Shown here one piece after another: positions 1 to 5,564 of a stretch of DNA of 6,607 bases. This DNA comes from an archaeon (lineage in GTDB: Archaea > Asgardarchaeota > Hermodarchaeia > Hermodarchaeales > Hermodarchaeaceae). A program made the position numbers and the translations under genes. Below the pieces are notes generated by a model. The model saw nothing but the letters and a program-made list of their open reading frames with translations, made no database searches and was not told the origin of the DNA. Numbering within the stretch: the stretch's first letter is position 1; each line of letters begins with the position of its first letter. Location of the stretch: contig JABXGU010000460.1 of the NCBI GenBank assembly GCA_016550415.1, positions 1 through 6,607 of the forward strand, read 5' to 3'.

Positions 1-64
1 TACTTATTTGAATGTCTTTTGTGCTCAAGGTGGATGATTTGTCTTCTGGATTCTTTGGTGTCAT
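1..64 (-). CDS. 5' end of an unidentified minus-strand gene, truncated by the window edge
   Basis: Reading leftward from an ATG at 64-62, 21 codons are open to the window edge. They give a polar, Ser/Thr/Lys-rich start (M-T-P-K-N-P-E-D-K-S-S-T). On the minus strand a GGAGG sequence (complement of 76-80) lies 11 nt upstream of the ATG. That is a little far, but it is a good Shine-Dalgarno match and is the main reason to believe the start. The gene would be divergent from the one at 253, with the 83-100 palindrome just upstream of its ribosome binding site. Too little protein is visible to assign a family. It could be a chance open stretch, since 21 codons without a stop is not significant alone. 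Confidence 0.4.
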   Translation of the reverse strand, partial: MTPKNPEDKSSTLSTKDIQIS

Positions 65-82
65 TTGTGAATTCGCCTCCAA

Positions 83-100
83 ACTTAACAATTGTTAAGT
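83..100. repeat. Perfect 18-bp palindrome, candidate operator in a divergent intergenic region
   Basis: ACTTAACAATTGTTAAGT is self-complementary over all 18 positions, with its centre between 91 and 92. It ends 2 nt before the GGAGG ribosome binding site of the putative minus-strand gene and is about 150 bp upstream of the ribbon-helix-helix-like gene. A similar half site (TTGTTAA) lies at 156-162. No T-tract follows it, so it is unlikely to be a terminator. A dimeric regulator's binding site is the natural reading, but the binding protein is unknown. Confidence 0.5.
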
Positions 101-207
101 ATTCAGGGATTCTCTGTCAAACATATTTAAGCTTGTCGCAATACCGAAGGCAGACTTGTTAATCTTTCAGCAAAAAATGTAACTCAAAAAGGGAGAGAGG
201 CGTAAGG

Positions 208-214
208 TTAAATT
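208..214 (+). promoter_or_regulatory. Weak candidate TATA element for the gene at 253
   Basis: TTAAATT, centred at 211, would place an archaeal transcription start near 236 and leave a leader of about 17 nt before the ATG at 253. No clear BRE precedes it. Another AT-rich candidate (ATATTTAA, 123-130) would give a leader of about 100 nt. Confidence 0.25.
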
Positions 215-252
215 GCAGTGTAGGAAAATAATTACAAAAGCTGGAAAAAGCA

Positions 253-660
253 ATGACCCCCTCAACTTCTAAGACAAAAACAAAAAGAAAAACCTCTGAG
301 AGTTCAAGTGCCCCAAAGCCTACACCTGGAGCTGCTTCTGAATTGCAGCGCGAAGTAATGGAGGAACTGAAGGAAGTATTCCTCAGAGGTGATCTACCTA
401 AACCAAAACGTCGGGATAATATTGTGATGACAAGGCTTTGGAATAGTGATTTACGTATTGTTGATGCGCTTATTGCCTTGGAGATTTTCAAGAGTCGAAG
501 TGAAGCAGTAGCTTTTCTTGTTCATGAAGGTATTCAGGCTAAGCACTTACTTGTAGATACTATTCTTCCTGCTATTGAACGAATCGAGGAGATTAAGAGG
601 AAGACTCGAGAAGAAGCGGTACAAGCGTTGCATAAATCGAAGCGCTCTGAAAAGGATTAA
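253..660 (+). CDS. Ribbon-helix-helix-like (CopG/Arc/MetJ type) putative DNA-binding protein
   Basis: This 135-residue protein has three parts. Residues 1-30 are Ser/Thr/Lys/Pro-rich and probably disordered. Residues about 57-93 have a ribbon-helix-helix pattern: a beta-like N-I-V-M-T-R-L segment, a helix N-S-D-L-R-I-V-D-A-L, a turn, then S-R-S-E-A-V-A-F-L-V-H-E-G-I. The S-R-S-E-A start of the second helix is typical of the CopG/Arc class. Residues 94-127 form a charged amphipathic helix. Such proteins bind inverted repeats as dimers and often repress their own gene, so the palindrome at 83-100 is a possible target. The ATG at 253 has no convincing Shine-Dalgarno sequence; a later ATG at 358 would keep the folded domain. 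The polar N-terminal tail is unusual for this small fold. The family is inferred from pattern only, and the target is unknown. Confidence 0.65.
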   Translation: MTPSTSKTKTKRKTSESSSAPKPTPGAASELQREVMEELKEVFLRGDLPKPKRRDNIVMTRLWNSDLRIVDALIALEIFKSRSEAVAFLVHEGIQAKHLLVDTILPAIERIEEIKRKTREEAVQALHKSKRSEKD

Positions 661-687
661 TCAGTTACTTCTTATCATTGCCAATAT

Positions 688-713
688 CTTTTTCACTATG
701 CTTTGTATTTTTT
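688..713 (+). terminator. T-tract terminator after the ribbon-helix-helix-like gene
   Basis: Two runs of T on the coding strand, T5 at 689-693 and T6 at 708-713, lie 29-53 nt past the stop codon with no strong hairpin. Archaeal RNA polymerase stops at such U-tracts. They also separate this gene from the promoter at 731. Confidence 0.5.
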
Positions 714-722
714 ATGATTGAA

Positions 723-739
723 CGAAGCACTTTAAACTT
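723..739 (+). promoter_or_regulatory. Candidate BRE/TATA promoter of the acyl-CoA dehydrogenase gene
   Basis: TTTAAAC at 731-737 follows a purine-rich CGAAGCA segment that could serve as a BRE. The usual spacing of about 25 nt puts the transcription start near 758-762. This matters for the gene start: a TTG at 739 would lie upstream of the predicted RNA, whereas the ATGs at 793 and 799 would have leaders of 30-40 nt. Confidence 0.45.
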
Positions 740-792
740 TGAAGATAACTGTGAATCAATACTCAAAATACAATTTTCTCATAGTAGTTGTG

Positions 793-1959
793 ATGTTAAT
801 GTCAGTAGTTTCCTTCTTAAATAGCGATGAACTCAAATTTCAAGCGGATGTTCGGTCCTTTGCACAAAGTAAGCTAGCACCATTTGCTGAAGCCATCGAA
901 CGCGGTGAAAAAGAAGCCTGGGACGTACTCCGTGATTTTGGAAAGGCAGGGTACCTGGGTTCACGTTATCCCGAAGAATATGGTGGTACAGGACGAGGAC
1001 TGATTTATGAGGTGCTTGCTACTGAGGAGATTTGTGCAATTCATGCAGGCACAGATATGTCACGGGTCGCCTCCTGTATCCTCTTCGCGCACCCAGTCTA
1101 CGAGTTTGGTACCAAGGTTCAAAAGCAGAAGTATCTCAAGCCTGTAGCTGAGGGAGAGAAAATTGGTGCCCTCGGTATAACAGAGCCAAATGTTGGAAGC
1201 GATGTTGCGGGTACAGAAACACGTGCAAAAAGACAGGGTGATAGCTATATAATTAATGGAGAAAAGCGGTTCATTGTAAACAGTCCAGTTGCTGATTTTC
1301 TCCTCTGTTATGCTATCACAGATCCCTCTGTAAAGGCAAAGAATGGAATGACGGCATTCATTGTTGAAACTAAATTATCTGGATTTGAGATTATTGAGGA
1401 GTACGAACTTTTGGGAATGAATGGAGCTCATGTTGGTCATCTTGCATTACGTGATGTTGAAGTTCCAAAGGAGAATGTACTCGGTAAGGTGAATGAGGGC
1501 TTCGAGGTGGTCATGGCTGGGCTCAATGCTGAGCGTACGATTCTTGCTGCAGAAATGAATGGGATTGCCCGTGCCGCAATGGAGGAAGCAATCAGATATA
1601 GTGATGAGCGGGTTCAGTTTGGTCGAAAGATTCGTCAATTTGAGGGTGTAAGTTTCAAAATTGCAGATATGGCTATGAAGCTTGAGGCAGCGCAACTGCT
1701 TACAATCAAGGCTGCACGGTTAATTGATGCAGAGCAACCAGCCACCAAAGCTGCCGCAATTGCTAAGCTTTATTCATGTGAGACCGCGATAGAAACTGCC
1801 ACAGAAGCGCTTCAAGTTCTAGGTGGTATTGGGTACACAAAGAAACGTCCAGTTGAACGGTATCTTCGTGACGCCCGGCTAATGACAATTGGTGGCGGTA
1901 CAGCAGAAATTTTACGATATCTCATCCAACGTGAAGTGTATCGTGAGTTTGGCTTATGA
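793..1959 (+). CDS. Acyl-CoA dehydrogenase, FAD-dependent, isovaleryl/long-chain-type active site
   Basis: This flavoenzyme oxidises an acyl-CoA to the trans-2-enoyl-CoA and passes electrons to ETF, in beta-oxidation or branched-chain amino acid breakdown. With the ATG at 793 it has 388 residues, the normal family length. Landmarks in that numbering are: an N-terminal helical domain with P-E-E-Y-G-G-T-G near 60-67, FAD/substrate motif I-T-E-P-N-V-G-S-D (129-137), N-G-E-K-R-F-I-V-N (155-163), F-G-R-K-I (276-280) and G-G-I-G-Y (344-348). Glu247 in L-N-A-E-R sits where isovaleryl- and long-chain enzymes keep their catalytic base. The MCAD/SCAD-type Glu is replaced by Gly368 in G-G-G-T. K351 replaces the usual acidic residue of the second family signature. 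The frame is open upstream to a TTG at 739, which would add a hydrophobic stretch; I prefer 793 (or 799) because of the promoter position and the family length. Substrate chain length cannot be read from the sequence. Confidence 0.93.
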   Translation: MLMSVVSFLNSDELKFQADVRSFAQSKLAPFAEAIERGEKEAWDVLRDFGKAGYLGSRYPEEYGGTGRGLIYEVLATEEICAIHAGTDMSRVASCILFAHPVYEFGTKVQKQKYLKPVAEGEKIGALGITEPNVGSDVAGTETRAKRQGDSYIINGEKRFIVNSPVADFLLCYAITDPSVKAKNGMTAFIVETKLSGFEIIEEYELLGMNGAHVGHLALRDVEVPKENVLGKVNEGFEVVMAGLNAERTILAAEMNGIARAAMEEAIRYSDERVQFGRKIRQFEGVSFKIADMAMKLEAAQLLTIKAARLIDAEQPATKAAAIAKLYSCETAIETATEALQVLGGIGYTKKRPVERYLRDARLMTIGGGTAEILRYLIQREVYREFGL

Positions 1960-2062
1960 GACCAAATAATCTAGCAGTTCAGACCTCTAATAAAATCTAA
2001 AGTGAATAGTAAGTTTCTACAAGATGAAAAGCGTCTCATGGGTTCTTATCCAACTTAAAATC

Positions 2063-2067
2063 GAGGG
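2063..2067 (+). promoter_or_regulatory. Shine-Dalgarno site of the transporter gene
   Basis: GAGGG ends 6 nt before the GTG at 2074. It supports GTG as the start over later in-frame codons. A possible TATA element (AATAAAAT, about 1989-1996) in the 114-nt gap would allow separate transcription from the upstream dehydrogenase gene. Confidence 0.55.
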
Positions 2068-2073
2068 TTAATT

Positions 2074-3393
2074 GTGTCATCTGTTCTACAACAAGGTGCA
2101 ATCGGCTATTGGCAACGAATCCGTCAATTCAATCCAAACGCCCGAAAAATTGTTGCCAGCAATGTAACCCGCTCTTTTGGTTGGGGAATTAGTAATACTC
2201 TATTCAATCTCTTTCTTATCTCACTAGGTTACTCCAAGACCTTCCTTGGTGGCATCATGGCCCTTAGCGCCATGTCAATGGCACTCTTCTCATTGATTCT
2301 TGGCCCATATGTGACAAGGGTGGGTTCAAAAAATGCCCTAATAGTGGCTATTCTTGTGTCGTTCTGTATTGCCACATTACAGGTTGGTTTTCCCGTGCCC
2401 ATTGCGCTCCTTATGGCATCTGGGTTACAGGGAGTGTCAAGTGCATTGATGACCATCTCCATTGGACCCATTATGGCTGAGAATAGTACGTCCTATGAAC
2501 GCACCCATCTTTTTGGCACATCACAATCATTCAGCATCCTTAGCAGTTTCATGGGCAACATCCTAGCGGGCTACCTGCCTGGATGGATTTCTCTCATCTT
2601 CTTGTTTCCCATAGATAGTCCTCCCTCATTTCAGCTTGCACTAGTTGCCTACATATTTCCAATAATCATCAGTATTGTACCCCTCCTAGGCATACGTGAA
2701 TTAGGAACCAGCTCTCCACCTAATTCCCAACCCAATGCAGCAATAAGTGGTAATTCTGATACTAGTCAACCCACACAGGAACCGAAAGGCAAGAAGAGCT
2801 TGGTACTTAAATTTGCCATAGTCAACGCCTTTATTGGTCTTGGAGCAGGATTTGTCGTACCCTATCTCAACGTCTTCTTCTGGGAGTTCTATGCATTGCC
2901 AACTCCTGTTATTGGCATCATTCAAGGATTAGGTTCACTTACTCTGTCTGCTGGTGTATTCCTTTCACCAGCACTCTCAACTCGAATAGGAAAAGTCTCA
3001 ACAGTTGTACTTTGTCAAGCATTATCGCTACCATTCCTATTACTAATTGCGATAATCATCAATCCATTCGTAGCCATCATCTGCTACCTATTCCGGGGCG
3101 TCCTAATGAACGCAACAGCACCCGTAGATAACACCTTGCGAATGGAGAGTGTACCTAGTAACTGGCGTGCCAATATGAGCGCGATATCTGGCTTTGCTTG
3201 GAACTTTCCATGGGCAATCAGCACACAGGTAACAGGACCCCTATATGATCAAGGTGCTTACCTTGTGCCCTTCTGGTTTACCCTAAGTTGTTACAGCTTA
3301 TCCACACTGACATATGCCATCTTCTTTCATGGAATAGAGCGATGCCAAAAAGAGGAATTGGAAGAAAAAAATCAGGCATCTAGTCCATCTTAG
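2074..3393 (+). CDS. Major facilitator superfamily transporter, 12 predicted membrane segments
   Basis: This 439-residue integral membrane protein has two six-helix halves. Hydrophobic segments fall at about 28-50, 58-80, 87-102, 107-132, 147-166, 186-206, 244-268, 277-300, 308-328, 331-348, 368-386 and 395-418. A hydrophilic Ser/Pro/Asn/Gln-rich loop (207-243) separates the halves, as expected for the cytoplasmic loop between helices 6 and 7. G-P-Y-V-T-R-V-G-S-K-N (77-87) between helices 2 and 3 is a divergent form of MFS motif A. The protein starts at GTG behind a GAGGG ribosome binding site. Families with this organisation include drug exporters and sugar or metabolite carriers, and no substrate-specific motif is recognisable. 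It follows the acyl-CoA dehydrogenase by 114 nt on the same strand, which permits but does not prove co-transcription. Its 3' end faces the serpin gene. Confidence 0.88.
   Translation: MSSVLQQGAIGYWQRIRQFNPNARKIVASNVTRSFGWGISNTLFNLFLISLGYSKTFLGGIMALSAMSMALFSLILGPYVTRVGSKNALIVAILVSFCIATLQVGFPVPIALLMASGLQGVSSALMTISIGPIMAENSTSYERTHLFGTSQSFSILSSFMGNILAGYLPGWISLIFLFPIDSPPSFQLALVAYIFPIIISIVPLLGIRELGTSSPPNSQPNAAISGNSDTSQPTQEPKGKKSLVLKFAIVNAFIGLGAGFVVPYLNVFFWEFYALPTPVIGIIQGLGSLTLSAGVFLSPALSTRIGKVSTVVLCQALSLPFLLLIAIIINPFVAIICYLFRGVLMNATAPVDNTLRMESVPSNWRANMSAISGFAWNFPWAISTQVTGPLYDQGAYLVPFWFTLSCYSLSTLTYAIFFHGIERCQKEELEEKNQASSPS
3347..3371 (-). terminator. Possible T-tract terminator for the serpin gene, inside the transporter 3' end
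   Basis: Read on the minus strand, T7 (complement of 3365-3371) and T5 (complement of 3347-3351) lie 38-62 nt past the serpin stop codon. The intergenic gap is only 15 nt, so a serpin transcript ending here would overlap the 3' end of the transporter mRNA. Confidence 0.35.
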
Positions 3394-3408
3394 TGTAATG
3401 ATGAACCA

Positions 3409-4596
3409 TTAATCAGATTGATTCTTAGGATTCATAATACGCCCAATAAACAAGATACTATTAGTTTTGATGTTCCTGATGAGGAACAGGAATGGGTGGT
3501 CACAACGAAAAACTGGAATTTGCCTAGGTCTTTCTGCTGCTCTGGGTAACATGACCACTGCAGTTGCAGCAGCGGCTTCGGTGCCCTCCTCATTCACGTC
3601 TACAAAGGCTTTGTGAATTACATCAGATATGTACAAACCAGGTGGACCCGTTATTCCCGAAAAATCAGCGTCTTGATCTGAGAAGGCATCAATCATACCC
3701 ATTTCCTTTAGGGTCTTGTTGAGATGAAATTGGGTAGCCATTTTGAATCGTGGCATGAACACCTTGATTTTAATTTTTTGAATTCCTGCCAGCCACATAG
3801 CAAGGTTTTCCCTTGTAAGACTATTCTCTAAATTTGTTAACCCTCGTTCATCATGCGGTAGAAGAATTACAATGGATAATTCGTCACCTGCATAGGGCAT
3901 CTCGAGAGCTTGAAAATCAGCACTTTCAGTATAGCCAAAGGTTTCAGTTTGATGCATCATTGGAACTCTTACTTCTTCCCCCGAGGCTAGCTTGAATGGA
4001 GCCTCCGTTGTATTTGCTTTTATGAACTGGAATTTCCAATTACCTTTGAAGTAAATAGCATTAGTCAGGACTAGACGTGTTAAAGCATTGAGAACTCCTT
4101 TTCCAATTAGTTCAGTTATCTTCTGCTTTGTGTGCCTTCCAACCCATTCATTGATTCGTGACCGTACCTTTTCATGTTCAGTGTAATTAACATTAAACAA
4201 TGAGTCACCATAGTTCACTTTGATAGTATCAAGATAACCTTGGAGGAGTGGATAGCCTTGCTGGATCCACAATGCATTTGCTATGATAACATCGTAATCA
4301 GTCCTACCCTTTTCAACCACAATATCTCTCATCAAGGCGTTAAAAGCGGTGTGCAGCCTCTTCTGTTCTAGGGCAAAATGAAGAACCTTTGACATCTGAG
4401 TCGCAGTCTTTCCATCTGCCCCTGCATAAGTCATCGCTAAAGCAGTTGATATGCTTAATGGAGAAAAAAACAGATTCCCTTTCTGTCTTCTCAGGTTTGC
4501 ATAAAGATCAACTGCAAAAGCATTAATGCCATGCACCAATATTTGCCTATCCGAGATTTCTGCTGAAACCTTTCCCATTGAACCTGACATATTCAT
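3409..4596 (-). CDS. Serpin, predicted inhibitor of Arg-specific (trypsin-like) serine proteases
   Basis: Serpins trap target proteases by inserting a cleaved reactive-centre loop into a beta sheet. The ATG at 4596 gives 395 residues, full length for the fold. In that numbering, F-S-P-L-S-I (44-49) is the shutter region, N-A-I-Y-F-K-G-N-W (179-187) is strand 3A with the conserved breach Trp, and F-R-C-D-H-P-F-L-F-L-I (363-373) fits the serpin family signature exactly. The hinge E-E-G-T-E-A-A-A-A-T (336-345) has the small residues needed for loop insertion, so the protein should be inhibitory. Counting P17 from the first Glu puts Pro at P2 and Arg352 at P1, with more Arg on the P' side. No signal peptide or membrane segment is visible, so it probably acts in the cytoplasm. 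A GTG at 4599 and ATGs at 4590 and 4578 are alternative starts; none has a Shine-Dalgarno sequence. The gene is divergent from the PadR gene. Confidence 0.95.
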   Translation of the reverse strand: MNMSGSMGKVSAEISDRQILVHGINAFAVDLYANLRRQKGNLFFSPLSISTALAMTYAGADGKTATQMSKVLHFALEQKRLHTAFNALMRDIVVEKGRTDYDVIIANALWIQQGYPLLQGYLDTIKVNYGDSLFNVNYTEHEKVRSRINEWVGRHTKQKITELIGKGVLNALTRLVLTNAIYFKGNWKFQFIKANTTEAPFKLASGEEVRVPMMHQTETFGYTESADFQALEMPYAGDELSIVILLPHDERGLTNLENSLTRENLAMWLAGIQKIKIKVFMPRFKMATQFHLNKTLKEMGMIDAFSDQDADFSGITGPPGLYISDVIHKAFVDVNEEGTEAAAATAVVMLPRAAERPRQIPVFRCDHPFLFLIRNIKTNSILFIGRIMNPKNQSD

Positions 4597-4624
4597 CACA
4601 TAATTAATGAGTATTCATCATCAC

Positions 4625-4650
4625 ATTTAATCTATTATTAGAATTCTTTC
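4625..4650 (-). promoter_or_regulatory. Candidate promoter of the serpin gene
   Basis: On the minus strand, a purine-rich GAAAG (complement of 4646-4650) is followed by AT-rich boxes TAATAATAG and TTAAAT. The latter (complement of 4625-4630) is about 30 nt upstream of the ATG at 4596, which would give a leaderless or nearly leaderless mRNA and fit the lack of a Shine-Dalgarno sequence. Confidence 0.4.
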
Positions 4651-4688
4651 AGACGATAACATGATATCTAATTTTAGAATGTGCTTTT

Positions 4689-4704
4689 AAGAAAGCTTAT
4701 ATAT
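4689..4704 (+). promoter_or_regulatory. BRE/TATA promoter of the PadR operon
   Basis: AAGAAAG (4689-4695) looks like a BRE and is directly followed by TTATATAT (4697-4704), the best TATA box in the window. The transcription start should be near 4725, giving a leader of about 30 nt before the ATG at 4757. The downstream edge of the TATA box overlaps the first PadR-type operator dyad. Confidence 0.75.
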
Positions 4705-4755
4705 GTAGACTTCTACCTATCTTGAGTAGAGCTCTACATATGCAGGTGTCTACAT
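4703..4755. promoter_or_regulatory. Triple PadR-type operator in the PadR promoter
   Basis: Three 16-bp dyads fit ATGT-N8-ACAT closely: ATGT-N8-ACCT at 4703-4718, GAGT-N8-ACAT at 4724-4739 and ATGC-N8-ACAT at 4740-4755. The first two share a GTAGA-N2-TCTAC core (4705-4716 and 4726-4737, the latter a perfect 12-bp palindrome), with centres 21 bp apart, two helical turns. The third keeps the right half TCTACATA exactly. ATGT-N8-ACAT is the consensus reported for bacterial PadR repressors. Together the sites cover the TATA edge, the predicted transcription start and the leader, so occupancy would block initiation. Autorepression by the adjacent PadR protein is the inference. Confidence 0.7.
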
Positions 4756-4756
4756 A

Positions 4757-5320
4757 ATGGCGTTTAGCGGCAGAGGAAAAATCAAAACAAAAGAAGCCAC
4801 CATCAGCCCAGTCCAATTACTTATCCTAGCACTCTTGAATCGTGAACCCGCACATGGCTACATGATTCTACGAAGACTCCGCCATAGACTTGGCGGCTGG
4901 GTATTGAAAAGTGGCACAATCTATCCAGCACTCCATAGCTTAGAGGATAAGGGGCTCGTTGACAGCGAACATGTATCCCAAGATGATCGTCCAGACGCAG
5001 TTCAATACCACCTAACAAGCAAGGGTAAACGCTTTCTTCAAGAAGCATTCAGTAGATTAGGCTCTGAATTTCGACTACAAGATAATATCTGGAGATTTCT
5101 CTGTTCAAGTGTAAATGGGAAAGCTAGGGCTAGGTTGCTTGATTGGACGATGCGTGAGAAGAGCCCAATCGGTTTTGTTGCTATGAAATGCCATTGTGAA
5201 CAATCTTGCCATGAACCAATTCATCTAGAGTTCTTGAAACATTATAGAGAATACCTTCAACGAGAGCTAGAATGGGTGAAGCAACGCCTTGCAGAATTAA
5301 AGGGCTCAGAAGAATCGTAA
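4757..5320 (+). CDS. PadR-family transcriptional regulator with a C-terminal Cys/His cluster
   Basis: This 187-residue protein has the PadR plan: an N-terminal winged helix-turn-helix (about 16-101) and a C-terminal helical dimerisation region. Diagnostic stretches are L-N-R-E-P-A-H-G-Y (27-35) and S-G-T-I-Y-P-A-L-H-S-L-E-D-K-G-L-V (52-68), the recognition helix and start of the wing. The last helix (157-181) has a heptad pattern with L160, L167, V174, L181 and L157, L171, L178. Just before it lies C145-H146-C147-x3-C151-H152-x3-H156, a candidate metal or redox site that is not a standard part of PadR proteins as I know them. Most PadR proteins are repressors relieved by a small ligand; here the triple operator in its own promoter suggests autorepression. 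The ATG at 4757 has no Shine-Dalgarno sequence. The stop codon is followed immediately by the ribosome binding site of the next gene, so the two are very likely co-transcribed. Confidence 0.92.
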   Translation: MAFSGRGKIKTKEATISPVQLLILALLNREPAHGYMILRRLRHRLGGWVLKSGTIYPALHSLEDKGLVDSEHVSQDDRPDAVQYHLTSKGKRFLQEAFSRLGSEFRLQDNIWRFLCSSVNGKARARLLDWTMREKSPIGFVAMKCHCEQSCHEPIHLEFLKHYREYLQRELEWVKQRLAELKGSEES

Positions 5321-5321
5321 A

Positions 5322-5330
5322 GGGAGGTGA
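5322..5330 (+). promoter_or_regulatory. Perfect Shine-Dalgarno site that decides the start of the small downstream gene
   Basis: GGGAGGTGA lies 1 nt after the PadR stop codon and is the best ribosome binding site in the window, matching the conserved 16S 3' end. It is 8 nt from the in-frame GTG at 5339. The in-frame GTG at 5327 is part of the site itself and so cannot be the start. The ATG at 5334 is out of frame and leads to a 21-codon dead end. Confidence 0.75.
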
Positions 5331-5338
5331 AATATGCA

Positions 5339-5530
5339 GTGTGTCATGATCAACCACATATGGGTTTTCCGCTATTCAGTCGTTTCCTTCCTGGCATGAT
5401 GTGTTGCCCAGGTCACGAGTTAAGTAAGGAAGCCAGAATCAAAAGGCTGGAGGCAATAAAAGCCCAACTCAAAGATCACCTAAAGCATCTTGATGAACGT
5501 ATCGAGGAATTGCAGAAGGAGAAGGAGTAA
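5339..5530 (+). CDS. Small Cys/His-rich coiled-coil protein, co-transcribed with the PadR gene
   Basis: This 63-residue protein of unknown function starts at GTG 5339, placed by the perfect Shine-Dalgarno sequence 8 nt upstream. The N-terminal half has Cys and His at C2, H3, H7, C22, C23 and H26, including M-C-C-P-G-H (21-26), a plausible metal-binding arrangement. From about residue 30 to the end it is a strongly charged helix with four exact heptads: L37, L44, L51 and L58 in one core position and I34, A41, L48 and I55 in the other. It has no membrane segment, signal peptide or DNA-binding fold. The layout, a Cys/His cluster followed by a four-heptad coil, mirrors the C-terminal module of the PadR protein encoded 18 nt upstream. 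It may therefore dimerise with that protein or bind the same metal. Short conserved coil proteins with Cys/His motifs are known beside regulators in prokaryotes, but I cannot name the family. Confidence 0.75.
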   Translation: MCHDQPHMGFPLFSRFLPGMMCCPGHELSKEARIKRLEAIKAQLKDHLKHLDERIEELQKEKE

Positions 5531-5564
5531 CCCAGAAAATTGGTCTTCTTCATAAATGTAAAAC

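Noticed and set aside
159..491. Minus-strand open frame of 110 codons opposite the ribbon-helix-helix-like gene
   Set aside because: Most of it is antisense to a better-supported gene, its composition is Ser/Phe/Leu-rich as expected from the complement, and it has no family resemblance.
1447..1695. Minus-strand open frame of 82 codons inside the acyl-CoA dehydrogenase gene
   Set aside because: It lies fully within a strongly conserved gene and has no recognisable domain or ribosome binding site.
1956..2039. ATGAGAC / GTCTCAT 7-bp inverted repeat flanking the gap between dehydrogenase and transporter
   Set aside because: The arms are 70 nt apart, one overlaps the stop codon, and 7-bp matches at that distance are expected by chance.
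2229..2925. Two minus-strand open frames (2229-2471 and 2701-2925) inside the transporter gene
   Set aside because: They are antisense shadows of the membrane protein with no domain, promoter or ribosome binding site.
4821..5048. Minus-strand open frame of 75 codons inside the PadR gene
   Set aside because: It lies fully opposite the conserved winged-helix coding sequence and is a shadow of it.
5334..5399. ATG at 5334 right after the perfect ribosome binding site, in another frame
   Set aside because: It ends after 21 codons and its spacing (3 nt from GGGAGGTGA) is too short. The GTG at 5339 has 8 nt spacing and opens the longer, structured frame.
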